20,201 bases of DNA. Origin: Bacteroidota bacterium. Its GTDB lineage: Bacteria; Bacteroidota; Bacteroidia; Bacteroidales; Porphyromonadaceae. Where the stretch lies: the NCBI GenBank assembly GCA_023396255.1, contig JAEWWU010000002.1:1-20201 (forward strand), given 5' to 3'. Numbering within the stretch: position 1 is the stretch's first letter; each line of letters starts with the position of its first letter. This document shows, in pieces, positions 1 through 6,917 of the stretch. The notes below the pieces were generated by a model that did no database searches, was not told the DNA's origin, and worked only from the letters and a program-made list of their open reading frames with translations. The translations under genes and the position numbers were made by a program.

Positions 1-436
1 GACATTCAAAATACATCTCTTGGGCGTGTCAGCGTGAGGGGGGAAATAAGTGAATTATATCAATTCTACATATGAAACTCTGAAATATTCCTATTGATTC
101 ACCTCTTCGGTAAAGAAATATAGATTCATCTTGAATAAAACTGGTATTGTGGATACTTATTCCAAACCTAAGCCAAATGCACCTCAATTGTGTAGACAAT
201 TCGATACTCCATTTTTTTCTCAAGGTTTGAAGTATCAGATCTGCGGATCAAAAGTGTTGATGTGATCTTTCGATATTTTTATGTTAGTCAGTGGGTCGAG
301 AGATCGAAAGTATAAGGATGTCAAAAGTGAAGTATAGGTCAAATATTTCGGACATTAGAGGATTGAAATAAAAAAATCATGGAGATTTTCTCCATGATTT
401 TTTATACAGGTATTTGATATAGTCTGTTTTTTGCTT
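1..436. other. Left-edge stretch with no convincing gene
   Basis: No open frame here looks like a protein. One 64-codon minus-strand frame (29-223) has no recognisable motif and an unusual composition, so I do not call it. The only structured element is the hairpin at 371-403, described separately. A run of six G at 38-43 is the only other local oddity. The stretch may be the 3' flank of a gene lying left of the window. Confidence 0.5.
371..403 (-). terminator. Terminator hairpin of the aquaporin gene
   Basis: A perfect inverted repeat has 15-base arms (371-385 and 389-403) around a TTT loop, with core GGAGA-TTT-TCTCC. On the minus strand it lies about 35 bases past the aquaporin stop and ends in a T run. 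The A/T flanks make it symmetric, so it could also stop transcription arriving from the left on the plus strand. Confidence 0.85.
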
Positions 437-1129
437 CTACTTATTCTTCCTCGGTTCAATAACTTTCCAAATTATAGAAGCTAAAGCCCCTCCTACAAAT
501 GGACCAACGATAAATATCCAGAGATTGGATAATGCTGTTCCCCCCTGAAATAAAGCAGGTCCGATGGAACGAGCCGGGTTTACGGAAGTTCCTGTATAGC
601 GAATACACACCAAGTGAACCAATATTAAGGTAAGACCAATGGCAAGACCTGCAAAGTTGTTGGTAGAACCATTAGTCTTTGAGGTTGTACCAAGAACAAC
701 AAGAACAAATATGCACGTGAAAATTATTTCAGCCAGCAAACCACCCATAACACTCACACCATCTTGCAAATCGTTGGCTCCTGTTCCACTAAAATCCGCT
801 ACATTGGAGGTGAGTATCCAAAGTAATGATGCCCCAATAATCGCGCCAATAATTTGGAATATTACATACATACCAGCATCTTTGCCCGACATACGACCGC
901 TAAGGTATACACCCAAAGTTATTGCAGGGTTAATATGGCATCCTGATATACCTCCAATAGTATAGGCCATCGCAATTACAGAAAGCCCGAAAGCTATAGC
1001 CGTGCCTATGACGGTACCAGCATTGGCAACATCAGCCACGTTAGAAGAACAATTCAAAGATACGGCGACTCCACACCCCATAAGTACTAAAACCATTGTA
1101 CCTATCATTTCTGCTAAATACTTTTTCAT
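437..1129 (-). CDS. aqpZ: AqpZ-type aquaporin (MIP family)
   Basis: This is a 230-residue integral membrane channel, the usual length for AqpZ (231 in E. coli), expected to carry water across the inner membrane. Both signature half-helices are present: NPA at residues 67-69 (in GCHINPAITLG) and NPA at 184-186 followed by R187. By alignment from memory with E. coli AqpZ, the narrow filter residues are all conserved: F47, H172, T181 and R187. This points to a water channel rather than a glycerol facilitator, which would have smaller or apolar residues at the His position. The N-terminal Cys in MGCG also matches AqpZ. The gene stands alone, with a strong hairpin terminator about 35 bases downstream. 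I could not find a clean promoter upstream. The family call is secure; the water-specific role is an inference from the filter residues. Confidence 0.94.
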   Translation of the reverse strand: MKKYLAEMIGTMVLVLMGCGVAVSLNCSSNVADVANAGTVIGTAIAFGLSVIAMAYTIGGISGCHINPAITLGVYLSGRMSGKDAGMYVIFQIIGAIIGASLLWILTSNVADFSGTGANDLQDGVSVMGGLLAEIIFTCIFVLVVLGTTSKTNGSTNNFAGLAIGLTLILVHLVCIRYTGTSVNPARSIGPALFQGGTALSNLWIFIVGPFVGGALASIIWKVIEPRKNK

Positions 1130-1857
1130 TTCTCTGATTTTTTTGTTGTAATAAAATTGCTTACATAAAGCAATCCGAAGTTAGTCTTTTATTTATAAAT
1201 AGACAAAATAGAATACGTAAATTATAGTGGGGCTAAAGGTAAAACTTAAATATAAATGAATGATTGAAGTATAGGCATTTTCAGTTAGTGTTTATTGTCG
1301 TAATCCTCGTTCATATAGATGAGGTGAAGGGGATTTTGGATAAAATAGGAGAGAGCGTTTTCTTGTCTAATAATACAATGCTCTTTTTGGTAGCTAAAAT
1401 TTTATAATACTTAGTATCTTCGTTCTCAACAGAACTTTGAAATCCAATTTACAGAAATACCAATTATGTTGCTTCATTGAAGGAATATGTAAATCTTGCC
1501 GGTAACTGCAATTCTGGTTTAGGAGTTTGACTAACCTCCCTTTCCCATCGGATTGCTAAATATTTGCTGCATTGAACCCAAGGCATCCAATTTTTCCGTA
1601 CGATAGCAAATGAAACATTGATATTAGTAAGCAGTTCTCCTACCAGCCACCTTTTTCCATTTGAGTATCCTGTCATCACATTCCATTTCTCTATGGCCTA
1701 TTATTTCCATTACTGACCAAGCTTGTAATTGCTTTTTGAGAATTGTCAATTAGTAGGGAACTAATTGTTCATTTGAGGGAACTATTACCTGAATAATTCC
1801 CCACTAATTTTTCTTTTTTCCAACAAAAACATCTTTATAGAGAACTAGTGAACTCTC
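1130..1857. other. 728-base intergenic stretch with short repeats, no confident gene
   Basis: This AT-rich gap lies between the aquaporin start and the stop of the HExxH gene. A 71-codon minus-strand frame (1464-1679, GTG start) ends in a plausible-looking peptide (QLPARFTYSFNEAT) but has no family I can name; it may be a decayed gene or chance. At 1747-1809 there is a compact set of inverted repeats, listed separately. A weak hairpin (AGAGA at 1839-1843 with TCTCT at 1854-1858) touches the end of the next gene and could help terminate it. I see no RNA gene. Confidence 0.4.
1747..1809. repeat. Short inverted-repeat element built on AATTAGTAGGGAA
   Basis: The element starts with a perfect 7-base inverted repeat, CAATTAG (1747-1753) and CTAATTG (1761-1767), around TAGGGAA. 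A further GAGGGAACTA occurs at 1775-1784. At 1795-1809 AATTCCCCACTAATT is a near-inverted copy of the first unit (AATTAGTGGGGAATT on the other strand). A closely related sequence occurs inverted at 17461-17500, in another intergenic region, which suggests a dispersed short repeat rather than a chance hairpin. No function is known to me. Confidence 0.5.
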
Positions 1858-2175
1858 TTATTTGTATTTCCAAAAGCTGAATCTCTCTCTATGCTCTAAG
1901 TAGTTCATATTATTTTGGTTAGAGTAAGCCTCCGATTCGAAAGATATACTCCTATAAGCTGTTTTGGGGTTTGTACACCACCTAATTAACCACTCAACAA
2001 AGTACCATAAATAGAAGCCAACGTAAAAAAGTTCTTTCATCTGGGCTGTATGAATCTTTTCGTGATTAAGCATACTACTGGTGATTGTTATATTCTTGCG
2101 AACAAACAGAATTCCAAATAAATTGATGCCGGAAAAACCTTTGAATGGAATAATGTTATTTCTTACGATTTTCAT
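1858..2175 (-). CDS. Small membrane protein with HExxH motif, possible metalloprotease-like
   Basis: The product is 105 residues. Residues 38-42 read HEKIH, matching the HExxH zinc-binding motif of metalloproteases, inside the longer signature NHEKIHTAQMKELF. A hydrophobic aromatic helix follows at about 49-66, and then FESEAY at 79-84, whose acidic residues (E80, E82) could give a third metal ligand, as the downstream E does in gluzincins. From memory, similar short proteins are common in Bacteroidales and usually annotated as hypothetical. What is seen is the motif and one likely membrane segment; protease activity is only an inference, because the protein is far shorter than characterised M48 or M56 enzymes. 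The start codon is ATG at 2175. It appears to be a single-gene unit; its stop lies within a weak hairpin. Confidence 0.7.
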   Translation of the reverse strand: MKIVRNNIIPFKGFSGINLFGILFVRKNITITSSMLNHEKIHTAQMKELFYVGFYLWYFVEWLIRWCTNPKTAYRSISFESEAYSNQNNMNYLEHRERFSFWKYK

Positions 2176-2451
2176 TATACCTCTTCTCTTTCTACGTGTT
2201 ATTTGAAAAAATGGAGCATCTCTATCACAAGAGTAAAATAACCTACCAGTCTTTTCTTGTCATTTTTTACAGTCCTTCAATGGAGTTTTTCTATTTAGTT
2301 GTATAGTCCTTGGTGTCTCAATACAAATTGGAAAGATCATATATCCGCTCCTCAATCGTTTTACATCAAAGAAGCGAGTAGGTCCAAGATTGCAATTGTA
2401 ATTTGAGTTGTATTCTTTGGAAAAGCAAAATGTTTGGGAGCTGTGATAAAA

Positions 2452-3144
2452 CTAACTACGTAGTAATTCGACCAAATCTTGAACTCCTTCCGTAGCTTGC
2501 TTTGGGATTATTTCTACCTTTTTTTCGTAGGGGATAACAACTGGATGGGGATCTATCAGATAGATGGGAACATTGGGTCCAACGTAAGCTACTAAACCGG
2601 CTGCTGGATATACATTCAATGATGTTCCCACTATTACGAAAATATCAGCTTCCGTAACAGCAGAAACTGCAACATCTATCATTGGGACACTTTCTCCAAA
2701 CCATACGATGAATGGGCGCAATTGGCTTCCATCCGGAGCTAAATCTCCCACGTGTAAATCCGGATTTTCTAAGTCTACATCAAAGGTCACATTGGGGTTA
2801 TGTACAGAACAGTTTTTGAGTAGCTCTCCGTGCAAGTGTATTACTCGATTGCTACCGGCTATTTCGTGCAGATTATCTACGTTTTGCGTGACTATTGTGA
2901 CATCGAAGAACTTTTCTAATCGTGCCAATTGTATGTGTGCTTCGTTTGGAAGGCATCCTTTGTAAGCTCTGCGGCGAGCATTATAGAAGTCCAAAACCAA
3001 TTGAGGGTTACGGATAAATCCGTCGATAGAAGCTACATCTTCTATTTTGTAATTTTCCCATAGTCCGTTGTTGTCTCTGAATGTAGAAATTCCACTCTCT
3101 GCACTGATTCCGGCCCCGCTAAGAACAACTAATTTCTTTTTCAT
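2452..3144 (-). CDS. cobB: Sir2-family NAD-dependent protein deacylase (CobB-like)
   Basis: This is a 230-residue sirtuin expected to remove acyl groups from lysines in the cytoplasm, consuming NAD and releasing nicotinamide and O-acyl-ADP-ribose. The NAD-binding motif GAGISAESGISTFRD begins at residue 10, TQNVDNLH is at 86-93, the catalytic His is H105 (in HLHGE), and GTSLNVYPAAGL starts at 173. FYNARRR at 53-59 holds Y54 and R57, the YxxR pair that in E. coli CobB and human SIRT5 binds acidic acyl groups such as succinyl. The four zinc cysteines of classical sirtuins are missing: the region after H105 has only C112, and the usual CxxC pairs are replaced by an NPN-containing segment. This matches my memory of a zinc-less branch common in Bacteroidales. 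CATCTTTG (read on the minus strand, 3167-3174) is a possible weak -7 element. Confidence 0.92.
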   Translation of the reverse strand: MKKKLVVLSGAGISAESGISTFRDNNGLWENYKIEDVASIDGFIRNPQLVLDFYNARRRAYKGCLPNEAHIQLARLEKFFDVTIVTQNVDNLHEIAGSNRVIHLHGELLKNCSVHNPNVTFDVDLENPDLHVGDLAPDGSQLRPFIVWFGESVPMIDVAVSAVTEADIFVIVGTSLNVYPAAGLVAYVGPNVPIYLIDPHPVVIPYEKKVEIIPKQATEGVQDLVELLRS

Positions 3145-3188
3145 TTCTAACTTGCTGATTGTAAAACAAAGATGATCTAAAAATATTT

Positions 3189-3228
3189 ACCCTCCATTAT
3201 CCTTTGCAAGAAAGGATAAAAGGAGGGT
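3189..3228 (-). terminator. Interrupted hairpin between HU and the sirtuin gene
   Basis: The 9-base arms TTATCCTTT (3197-3205) and AAAGGATAA (3211-3219) enclose a GCAAG loop. An outer 7-base pair of arms, ACCCTCC (3189-3195) and GGAGGGT (3222-3228), extends the stem across a small internal loop. On the minus strand it lies about 60 bases past the HU stop and is followed by a T-rich but not unbroken tract. It probably ends the HU transcript before the sirtuin gene begins. Confidence 0.6.
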
Positions 3229-3288
3229 GGATAAAAATTTCTGATCCTCAATCGGGAAAGTCCCAAAAGGATACGAGAGTTTTCTCTA

Positions 3289-3555
3289 TTATTCTACAAC
3301 AAGGTTAGAACCTGCTTTGAATTTTACAGTTTTGCGAGCAGGGATAGTAATCTGTTGTTTGGTCTTAGGATTGATTCCTTGACGAGCAGCTCTTTCCGTA
3401 ACAGAGAATGTACCAAAGCCCAAGAGGGCAATCTTTTCATTTTTCTGCATTTGTTCTTGCACAACTTCAGCAAAAGCGTTTACTGCTTTCTGAGCATCAG
3501 CCTTGGTTAAACCTGCCTTTTCAGCTACGGCTGCAATAAAATCAGTCTTGTTCAT
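3289..3555 (-). CDS. HU-family histone-like DNA-binding protein
   Basis: The product is an 88-residue HU/IHF-fold protein that bends and compacts DNA as a dimer. The N-terminal helices (MNKTDFIAAVAEKAGLTKAD), the turn GFGTFSVTERAAR near residues 46-58 and the arm with INPKTKQQITIPA followed by KFKAGSNL fit the family over its whole length, and the size is standard (about 90 residues). The NP pair near the arm tip is the intercalating proline region. No tail or extra domain is present, so this is a plain HU rather than one of the longer Bacteroidetes HU-like proteins. It has its own likely promoter (TATATTTG, 3623-3630 on the minus strand) and sits alone between long gaps. HU versus IHF subunit cannot be decided with full certainty, but HU is much the better fit. 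Confidence 0.95.
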   Translation of the reverse strand: MNKTDFIAAVAEKAGLTKADAQKAVNAFAEVVQEQMQKNEKIALLGFGTFSVTERAARQGINPKTKQQITIPARKTVKFKAGSNLVVE

Positions 3556-3622
3556 AAAATATCAAAAGCTATAAAGTTATTATAAAATAGTTTTTTACAT
3601 TACAAAGAGGTCACTTCTCGCC

Positions 3623-3651
3623 CAAATATAGTCCAATTCCAGAGGCACAAA
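3623..3651 (-). promoter_or_regulatory. Likely promoter of HU
   Basis: Read on the minus strand, TATATTTG (3623-3630) matches the Bacteroidetes -7 consensus TAnnTTTG exactly. A TTTG lies 17 bases further upstream (3648-3651), slightly closer than the usual 19-20. The predicted transcript start is about 60 bases before the HU start codon. Confidence 0.6.
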
Positions 3652-3928
3652 GACAAATCACCCTTGGTAGCAACCTCTTGTCCTATCCAAAAGTACACTT
3701 TTTTTTTCTTTTTACAATAACGACTCCATCAATTTTATTTATTTGCTCCAGTTTCCATTTCTTGATAACCCCATTGGCAACTTCGCATTACACTTAAACT
3801 ACTGATGAAGCAATATTTTATACGAATGGGTAAAATATTTTGATTTGGGTGGAACTGAGGAGGCATAGGACCATTTATTTCTTTGAGGTATTTTGTTTTT
3901 ATGGAGTGAGACAACTATTTACATTTTG

Positions 3929-3944
3929 GTGGGTGTACATCCAC
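3929..3944. repeat. Near-perfect 16-base palindrome
   Basis: GTGGGTGTACATCCAC is a palindrome centred on TGTACA with a single mismatched pair. It is flanked by TGAGAC (3907-3912) and GTCTCA (3952-3957), which are complementary to each other. It could be an operator for a dimeric regulator or part of a stem-loop; nothing nearby identifies a partner. Confidence 0.45.
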
Positions 3945-4252
3945 TATATTAGTCTCAGTTATGGGTTGTAGAATAAAGGGGACTATCAAAAGTTCTTCTA
4001 ATATAGAGGTGAGTGCGAGAAATGATTTGTTTATTATGTCTGTGTCCTTCTTGGGGTGTCAGATTCTTATTGGAGCTCATCTGTGGGCACAAAAGTCCGT
4101 GTCTATAGGGGGCAGCAAGGTCGGCTTCAAGGTAGACTGTCCTCTTCCGAGGGAAACTACAAGCACCCACCAATTTATTGTCGTACCAGAAAGAATGGAA
4201 ATGAAGAGAGTGTTAAGTTGAGGGCTGCGAGACAACGATAAGTTTCTAAATG

Positions 4253-4325
4253 TCGGGATGAGAAGACTCGAACTTCCGACCTCCACGTCCCGAACGTGGC
4301 GCGCTACCAACTGTGCTACATCCCG
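4253..4325 (-). tRNA. tRNA-Pro (anticodon CGG)
   Basis: The minus strand folds as a full cloverleaf of 73 bases. The acceptor arms CGGGATG and CATCCCG pair perfectly, the anticodon stem CCACG/CGTGG encloses loop TTCGGGA with anticodon CGG (reads CCG, proline), and the T arm GGAAG-TTCGAGT-CTTCT has the canonical TTCGA. The discriminator base is A, followed by CA rather than CCA, so the CCA end must be added after transcription, as is usual in Bacteroidetes. The D stem GCAC/GCGC contains one A-C mismatch (positions 12 and 23). A good promoter lies just upstream. Confidence 0.95.
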
Positions 4326-4350
4326 AAAATAGCCTCACTATTTTTCAGCG

Positions 4351-4380
4351 CAAAGGTAGTAATAAAATTTGATTGGACAA
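4351..4380 (-). promoter_or_regulatory. Promoter of tRNA-Pro
   Basis: On the minus strand TACCTTTG (4351-4358) matches the -7 consensus TAnnTTTG, and TTG (4378-4380, inside TTTTTG) stands exactly 19 bases upstream as the -33 element. The expected start site is roughly 20 bases before the tRNA. Confidence 0.75.
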
Positions 4381-4448
4381 AAATCAATATTTACGGTATT
4401 TTGTTTGGTCAATCTGTTGTGTATTTATTTTATTGGATAAGATAGGGT

Positions 4449-4503
4449 CCCAAAATAAAAGGGTCTTGCACTCGTAAAAGAGGCAAGACCCTTATTTCTG
4501 GGA
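4449..4503 (-). terminator. Terminator of the T9SS cargo gene
   Basis: The 11-base perfect arms AAGGGTCTTGC (4459-4469) and GCAAGACCCTT (4483-4493) are extended inside by CTC/GAG and outside by TCCCA/TGGGA. On the minus strand the stem is followed by TTTTATTTT, giving a strong intrinsic terminator just after the stop codon at 4515. Confidence 0.85.
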
Positions 4504-4514
4504 TTAAATTTGTA

Positions 4515-6446
4515 TTAGCGAACGATCACCTTAGATGTGAATACACCGTGTGCATTGATGACTTTGACAATATAGTAACCGGCAGATAATTGTGTTGTCG
4601 GAGTTGTCGTTACTAGCTGCCCAACCAAATTGTACACTTCTATTTTTTGAGCTTGCCCATTAACGGTAATATATCCGTCTTGTACGTAAACAACAGGGAC
4701 ATTTTCCGGTAAGATATCCATAGTAGAAAGGTCTTTACCAAACCATAGAGTTGTAGAGTTGTGTACGTAACGCATAGCTACATCTCTATTTTTCAGGTTA
4801 TTGTGAGCAAAAACAACAACTCTCATATTCTCCGGCTTCCAATCTCTATGAATAGACACTTGACCGATAGACAGGGAGAATGTGCCATCTTCTTTGGGGG
4901 TCACTTTGGTACCGTATCCGGGGGTCAAGAAACGACGGGCTACAGCCTCGTGTTTATATCCTGACGGTGCATTTGCCTGATTAATAGCGGGAACGTCGTA
5001 TTCCGTAACAACAGCTGTAATGAAAAGATCTTCGAAGTCAGCACCTCCGACAACTTTTCCATCGATTTGTAGAGATATCATATTGTTCTCAACCTTTTGT
5101 GTGATTTTTTCGAAAATCACATCCTGCTTTTCGGCAACGGCTTTTTGATAGAATGAGTATAAATCTGCACTATTGGGGTTTACAACTAAGCAAAGACCAT
5201 CTTGTTCTTTTCCAAATGGACGGCGGTCTATAGATAAGGCGGGTGCATAGGTACCTCTCTTGGTAAAGAAATCATTAACGATATTTTCGGATTCTTTGAG
5301 TGTGAATTTATCCGGAGAATAACCGGCGTGGTGCGCAATGAAATTAACCTCACTATTGTTTTCCTGCATCTGAGCAACCAAAGTGGCAATGGGAGCATCA
5401 GCTGTTGGACAGTTTGAGCAGTATTCTCCTGTAAAGCGTTCCAAAAGAACACCCTTACGAGCAATAGCTCCGGTGTTGCCTTCTACTTTGTAAGCCACTT
5501 GACCACTTGTTGAAGTGAAAAGGTTATTTTTCCCGTTTGCTTTGTCAATGGTGCAATGAAGAGTTCCCAAACCCGGTTTTTGAGGAGCTTTGAGGGTAAC
5601 TGTGAATGTCTTTGTTTCATTTGGACCCACCTTTTGATTAACAGATGAGGATTCTTCCTGCCCAAAAGCGCCAAAACGGCTCTTTAGGTTCCAATTACTA
5701 ACCTCTGCGGTTCCGAGGTTTCTTACTTGAATTTCAAACTCTTCGTTTTGCCCGGCGGATAACTGACTTTTTTTAGATTTTCCGGAGCAGAAATAGAGAG
5801 CATTAGACAAGAATCCTTTGGAATCTTCAATGTCTGCAAAAACGAGAAGGCTTCCGAAATAGTAAGACTTTTCTCTGAAATCGAAGAGTTTACTCGTTCC
5901 GTTTGTGGTATAAAAAGAGGTCCCCCAATCAATAAAGTTGGCTTCCGGAATTGTGTGAATTGATCTATCGAAGGCTAAAGGAGACCCTTTAGCACTTACT
6001 CTAACTTGATAACCCACGTAATACTCTTCGTTGTCTTTCATTTCAAAAGGAGTTCCAAAACTGTGCTTGTTCACCCCTTTTGCAATCGTTACTTCTTGCA
6101 AAACGAGAACCTTGTTGTCTGAAACTCGACTAATGAATATACGTCCCTTATCGGATGTTGAGGCACTTCCATCTTGCTGGAGATTGACTAAAAAATTAAC
6201 TCCCTTGATCTTATTCCCAGCCATTGCAGGGAGCTTTATGGCAGCAGACATTACAGCATCTGCCATACCCAATCCTTGGACTTGTCCTACGCTTCTATCG
6301 GCATATCCAAATCCGGTCAGTTCCGAGGCAGATCTCAAAGAATTCACCCGTGGCTGGGTGCTAATATTCAATTCTTTGGTAGACTGTGCACACAAAGAGC
6401 TAATCAACAACAGCCAAGATGCTGTCAAATAGATAAACTTTTTCAT
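4515..6446 (-). CDS. Secreted T9SS cargo with Omp28-like CxxC domain
   Basis: This 643-residue exported protein opens with a signal peptide (residues 1 to about 20, ending SSLCA-QS). Residues of about 225-290 look like a CARDB/Ig-type beta domain (FEIQVRNLGTAEVSNW). From about 325 comes a stretch resembling Omp28-family proteins: KGVLLERFTGEYCSNCP, with C343 and C346 forming a CxxC, then FIAHHAGYSPDKF. The end, from about 575, is a type A T9SS sorting domain: VYVQDGYITVNG, then KIEVYNLVGQLV and a GYYIVKVI...SKVIVR close. The protein should therefore cross the outer membrane and be anchored or released at the surface, with the sorting domain cut off. Its substrate or partner is unknown; thiol chemistry at CxxC is possible but unproven. 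It is a single-gene unit with its own promoter and a strong terminator. Confidence 0.88.
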   Translation of the reverse strand: MKKFIYLTASWLLLISSLCAQSTKELNISTQPRVNSLRSASELTGFGYADRSVGQVQGLGMADAVMSAAIKLPAMAGNKIKGVNFLVNLQQDGSASTSDKGRIFISRVSDNKVLVLQEVTIAKGVNKHSFGTPFEMKDNEEYYVGYQVRVSAKGSPLAFDRSIHTIPEANFIDWGTSFYTTNGTSKLFDFREKSYYFGSLLVFADIEDSKGFLSNALYFCSGKSKKSQLSAGQNEEFEIQVRNLGTAEVSNWNLKSRFGAFGQEESSSVNQKVGPNETKTFTVTLKAPQKPGLGTLHCTIDKANGKNNLFTSTSGQVAYKVEGNTGAIARKGVLLERFTGEYCSNCPTADAPIATLVAQMQENNSEVNFIAHHAGYSPDKFTLKESENIVNDFFTKRGTYAPALSIDRRPFGKEQDGLCLVVNPNSADLYSFYQKAVAEKQDVIFEKITQKVENNMISLQIDGKVVGGADFEDLFITAVVTEYDVPAINQANAPSGYKHEAVARRFLTPGYGTKVTPKEDGTFSLSIGQVSIHRDWKPENMRVVVFAHNNLKNRDVAMRYVHNSTTLWFGKDLSTMDILPENVPVVYVQDGYITVNGQAQKIEVYNLVGQLVTTTPTTQLSAGYYIVKVINAHGVFTSKVIVR

Positions 6447-6549
6447 TACGTGATAATTTTATTTTAATGATAACATTTCTTTCTTTTTAGACTAAGTGTA
6501 GCCTTATCCCTCTATTTTTTGCCCTTATACCTCTATAAAGAGACTTTCG

Positions 6550-6581
6550 CAAAGGTATGTATATGGGAAGAAATTTCCAAA
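6550..6581 (-). promoter_or_regulatory. Promoter of the T9SS cargo gene
   Basis: On the minus strand TTTG (6578-6581), a 20-base spacer and TACCTTTG (6550-6557) match the Bacteroidetes primary sigma consensus at both elements with standard spacing. The leader would be about 95 bases. Confidence 0.75.
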
Positions 6582-6760
6582 TTATTTAGTCTAGATTACA
6601 GCGAAGATACGTGGCGCAAAAGATTGTTTTAGTAGCAATGGAAATGGTAGTTGTAAAAGTATGATGAACTAAAATATGTAACACCCTTTTTGATCCGAAT
6701 CCAAATTGAAAATTTTTTTATTCCCTGTCAGAGGATTCATTCCGGCATCAAGCTTCTATA

Positions 6761-6790
6761 TTGGTTTGATTCAAATAATTATTATTTTTG
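6761..6790 (+). promoter_or_regulatory. Promoter of mutA-mutB
   Basis: TTG (6761-6763) and TATTTTTG (6783-6790) are separated by exactly 19 bases, the consensus arrangement. Transcription would start near 6797 and run through both mutase genes. Confidence 0.72.
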
Positions 6791-6917
6791 CCGATATTAC
6801 CGTCGTCCTAAATGGTTAGGAGTGTTTTCGCTCAAGTTTTTGATACTCTTCCTCATTTTTTGCGAACCGAGTAATAGGAGTTACTGACAAAAAGCTCATA
6901 CATACTAAACTATAATT

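Larger units (their letters stand above)
3556..4252. other. 697-base stretch without an assigned gene
   Basis: It lies between HU and tRNA-Pro. The part next to HU holds the HU promoter. The middle is very AT-rich, with a T9 run near 3700. The part from about 3960 to 4250 is less AT-rich and carries small inverted repeats, such as GTCTA/TAGAC and AAG-GTCGG-CTT near 4101-4137 and CCTC/GAGG near 4140-4153. Overlapping frames of 60-86 codons on both strands in 3955-4310 have no recognisable motif and conflict with one another, so I do not call a protein. A structured RNA is possible but I cannot match it to a known family. Confidence 0.45.
6447..6917. other. Divergent intergenic region between the T9SS cargo and mutA
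   Basis: This 471-base spacer carries two outward-facing promoters of the Bacteroidetes type, at 6550-6581 (minus) and 6761-6790 (plus). The transcribed leaders would be roughly 100 bases for the T9SS gene and 120 bases for mutA. I looked for a cobalamin riboswitch in the mutA leader and saw no B12-box-like sequence. The 6590-6750 stretch between the promoters shows nothing I recognise. Confidence 0.55.

Noticed and set aside
29..223. 64-codon minus-strand open frame
   Set aside because: No motif, no promoter and atypical composition; it could be chance.
4080..4160. RNase P or SRP RNA, because of an AAAGTCC and a GCAAGGTC stretch
   Set aside because: The surrounding conserved elements of both RNAs are missing.
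3955..4310. Several 60-86 codon frames on both strands
   Set aside because: They overlap each other and one runs into the tRNA; none has a recognisable motif.
6797..6917. Cobalamin riboswitch in the mutA leader
   Set aside because: The leader is only about 120 bases and shows no B12-box-like sequence.
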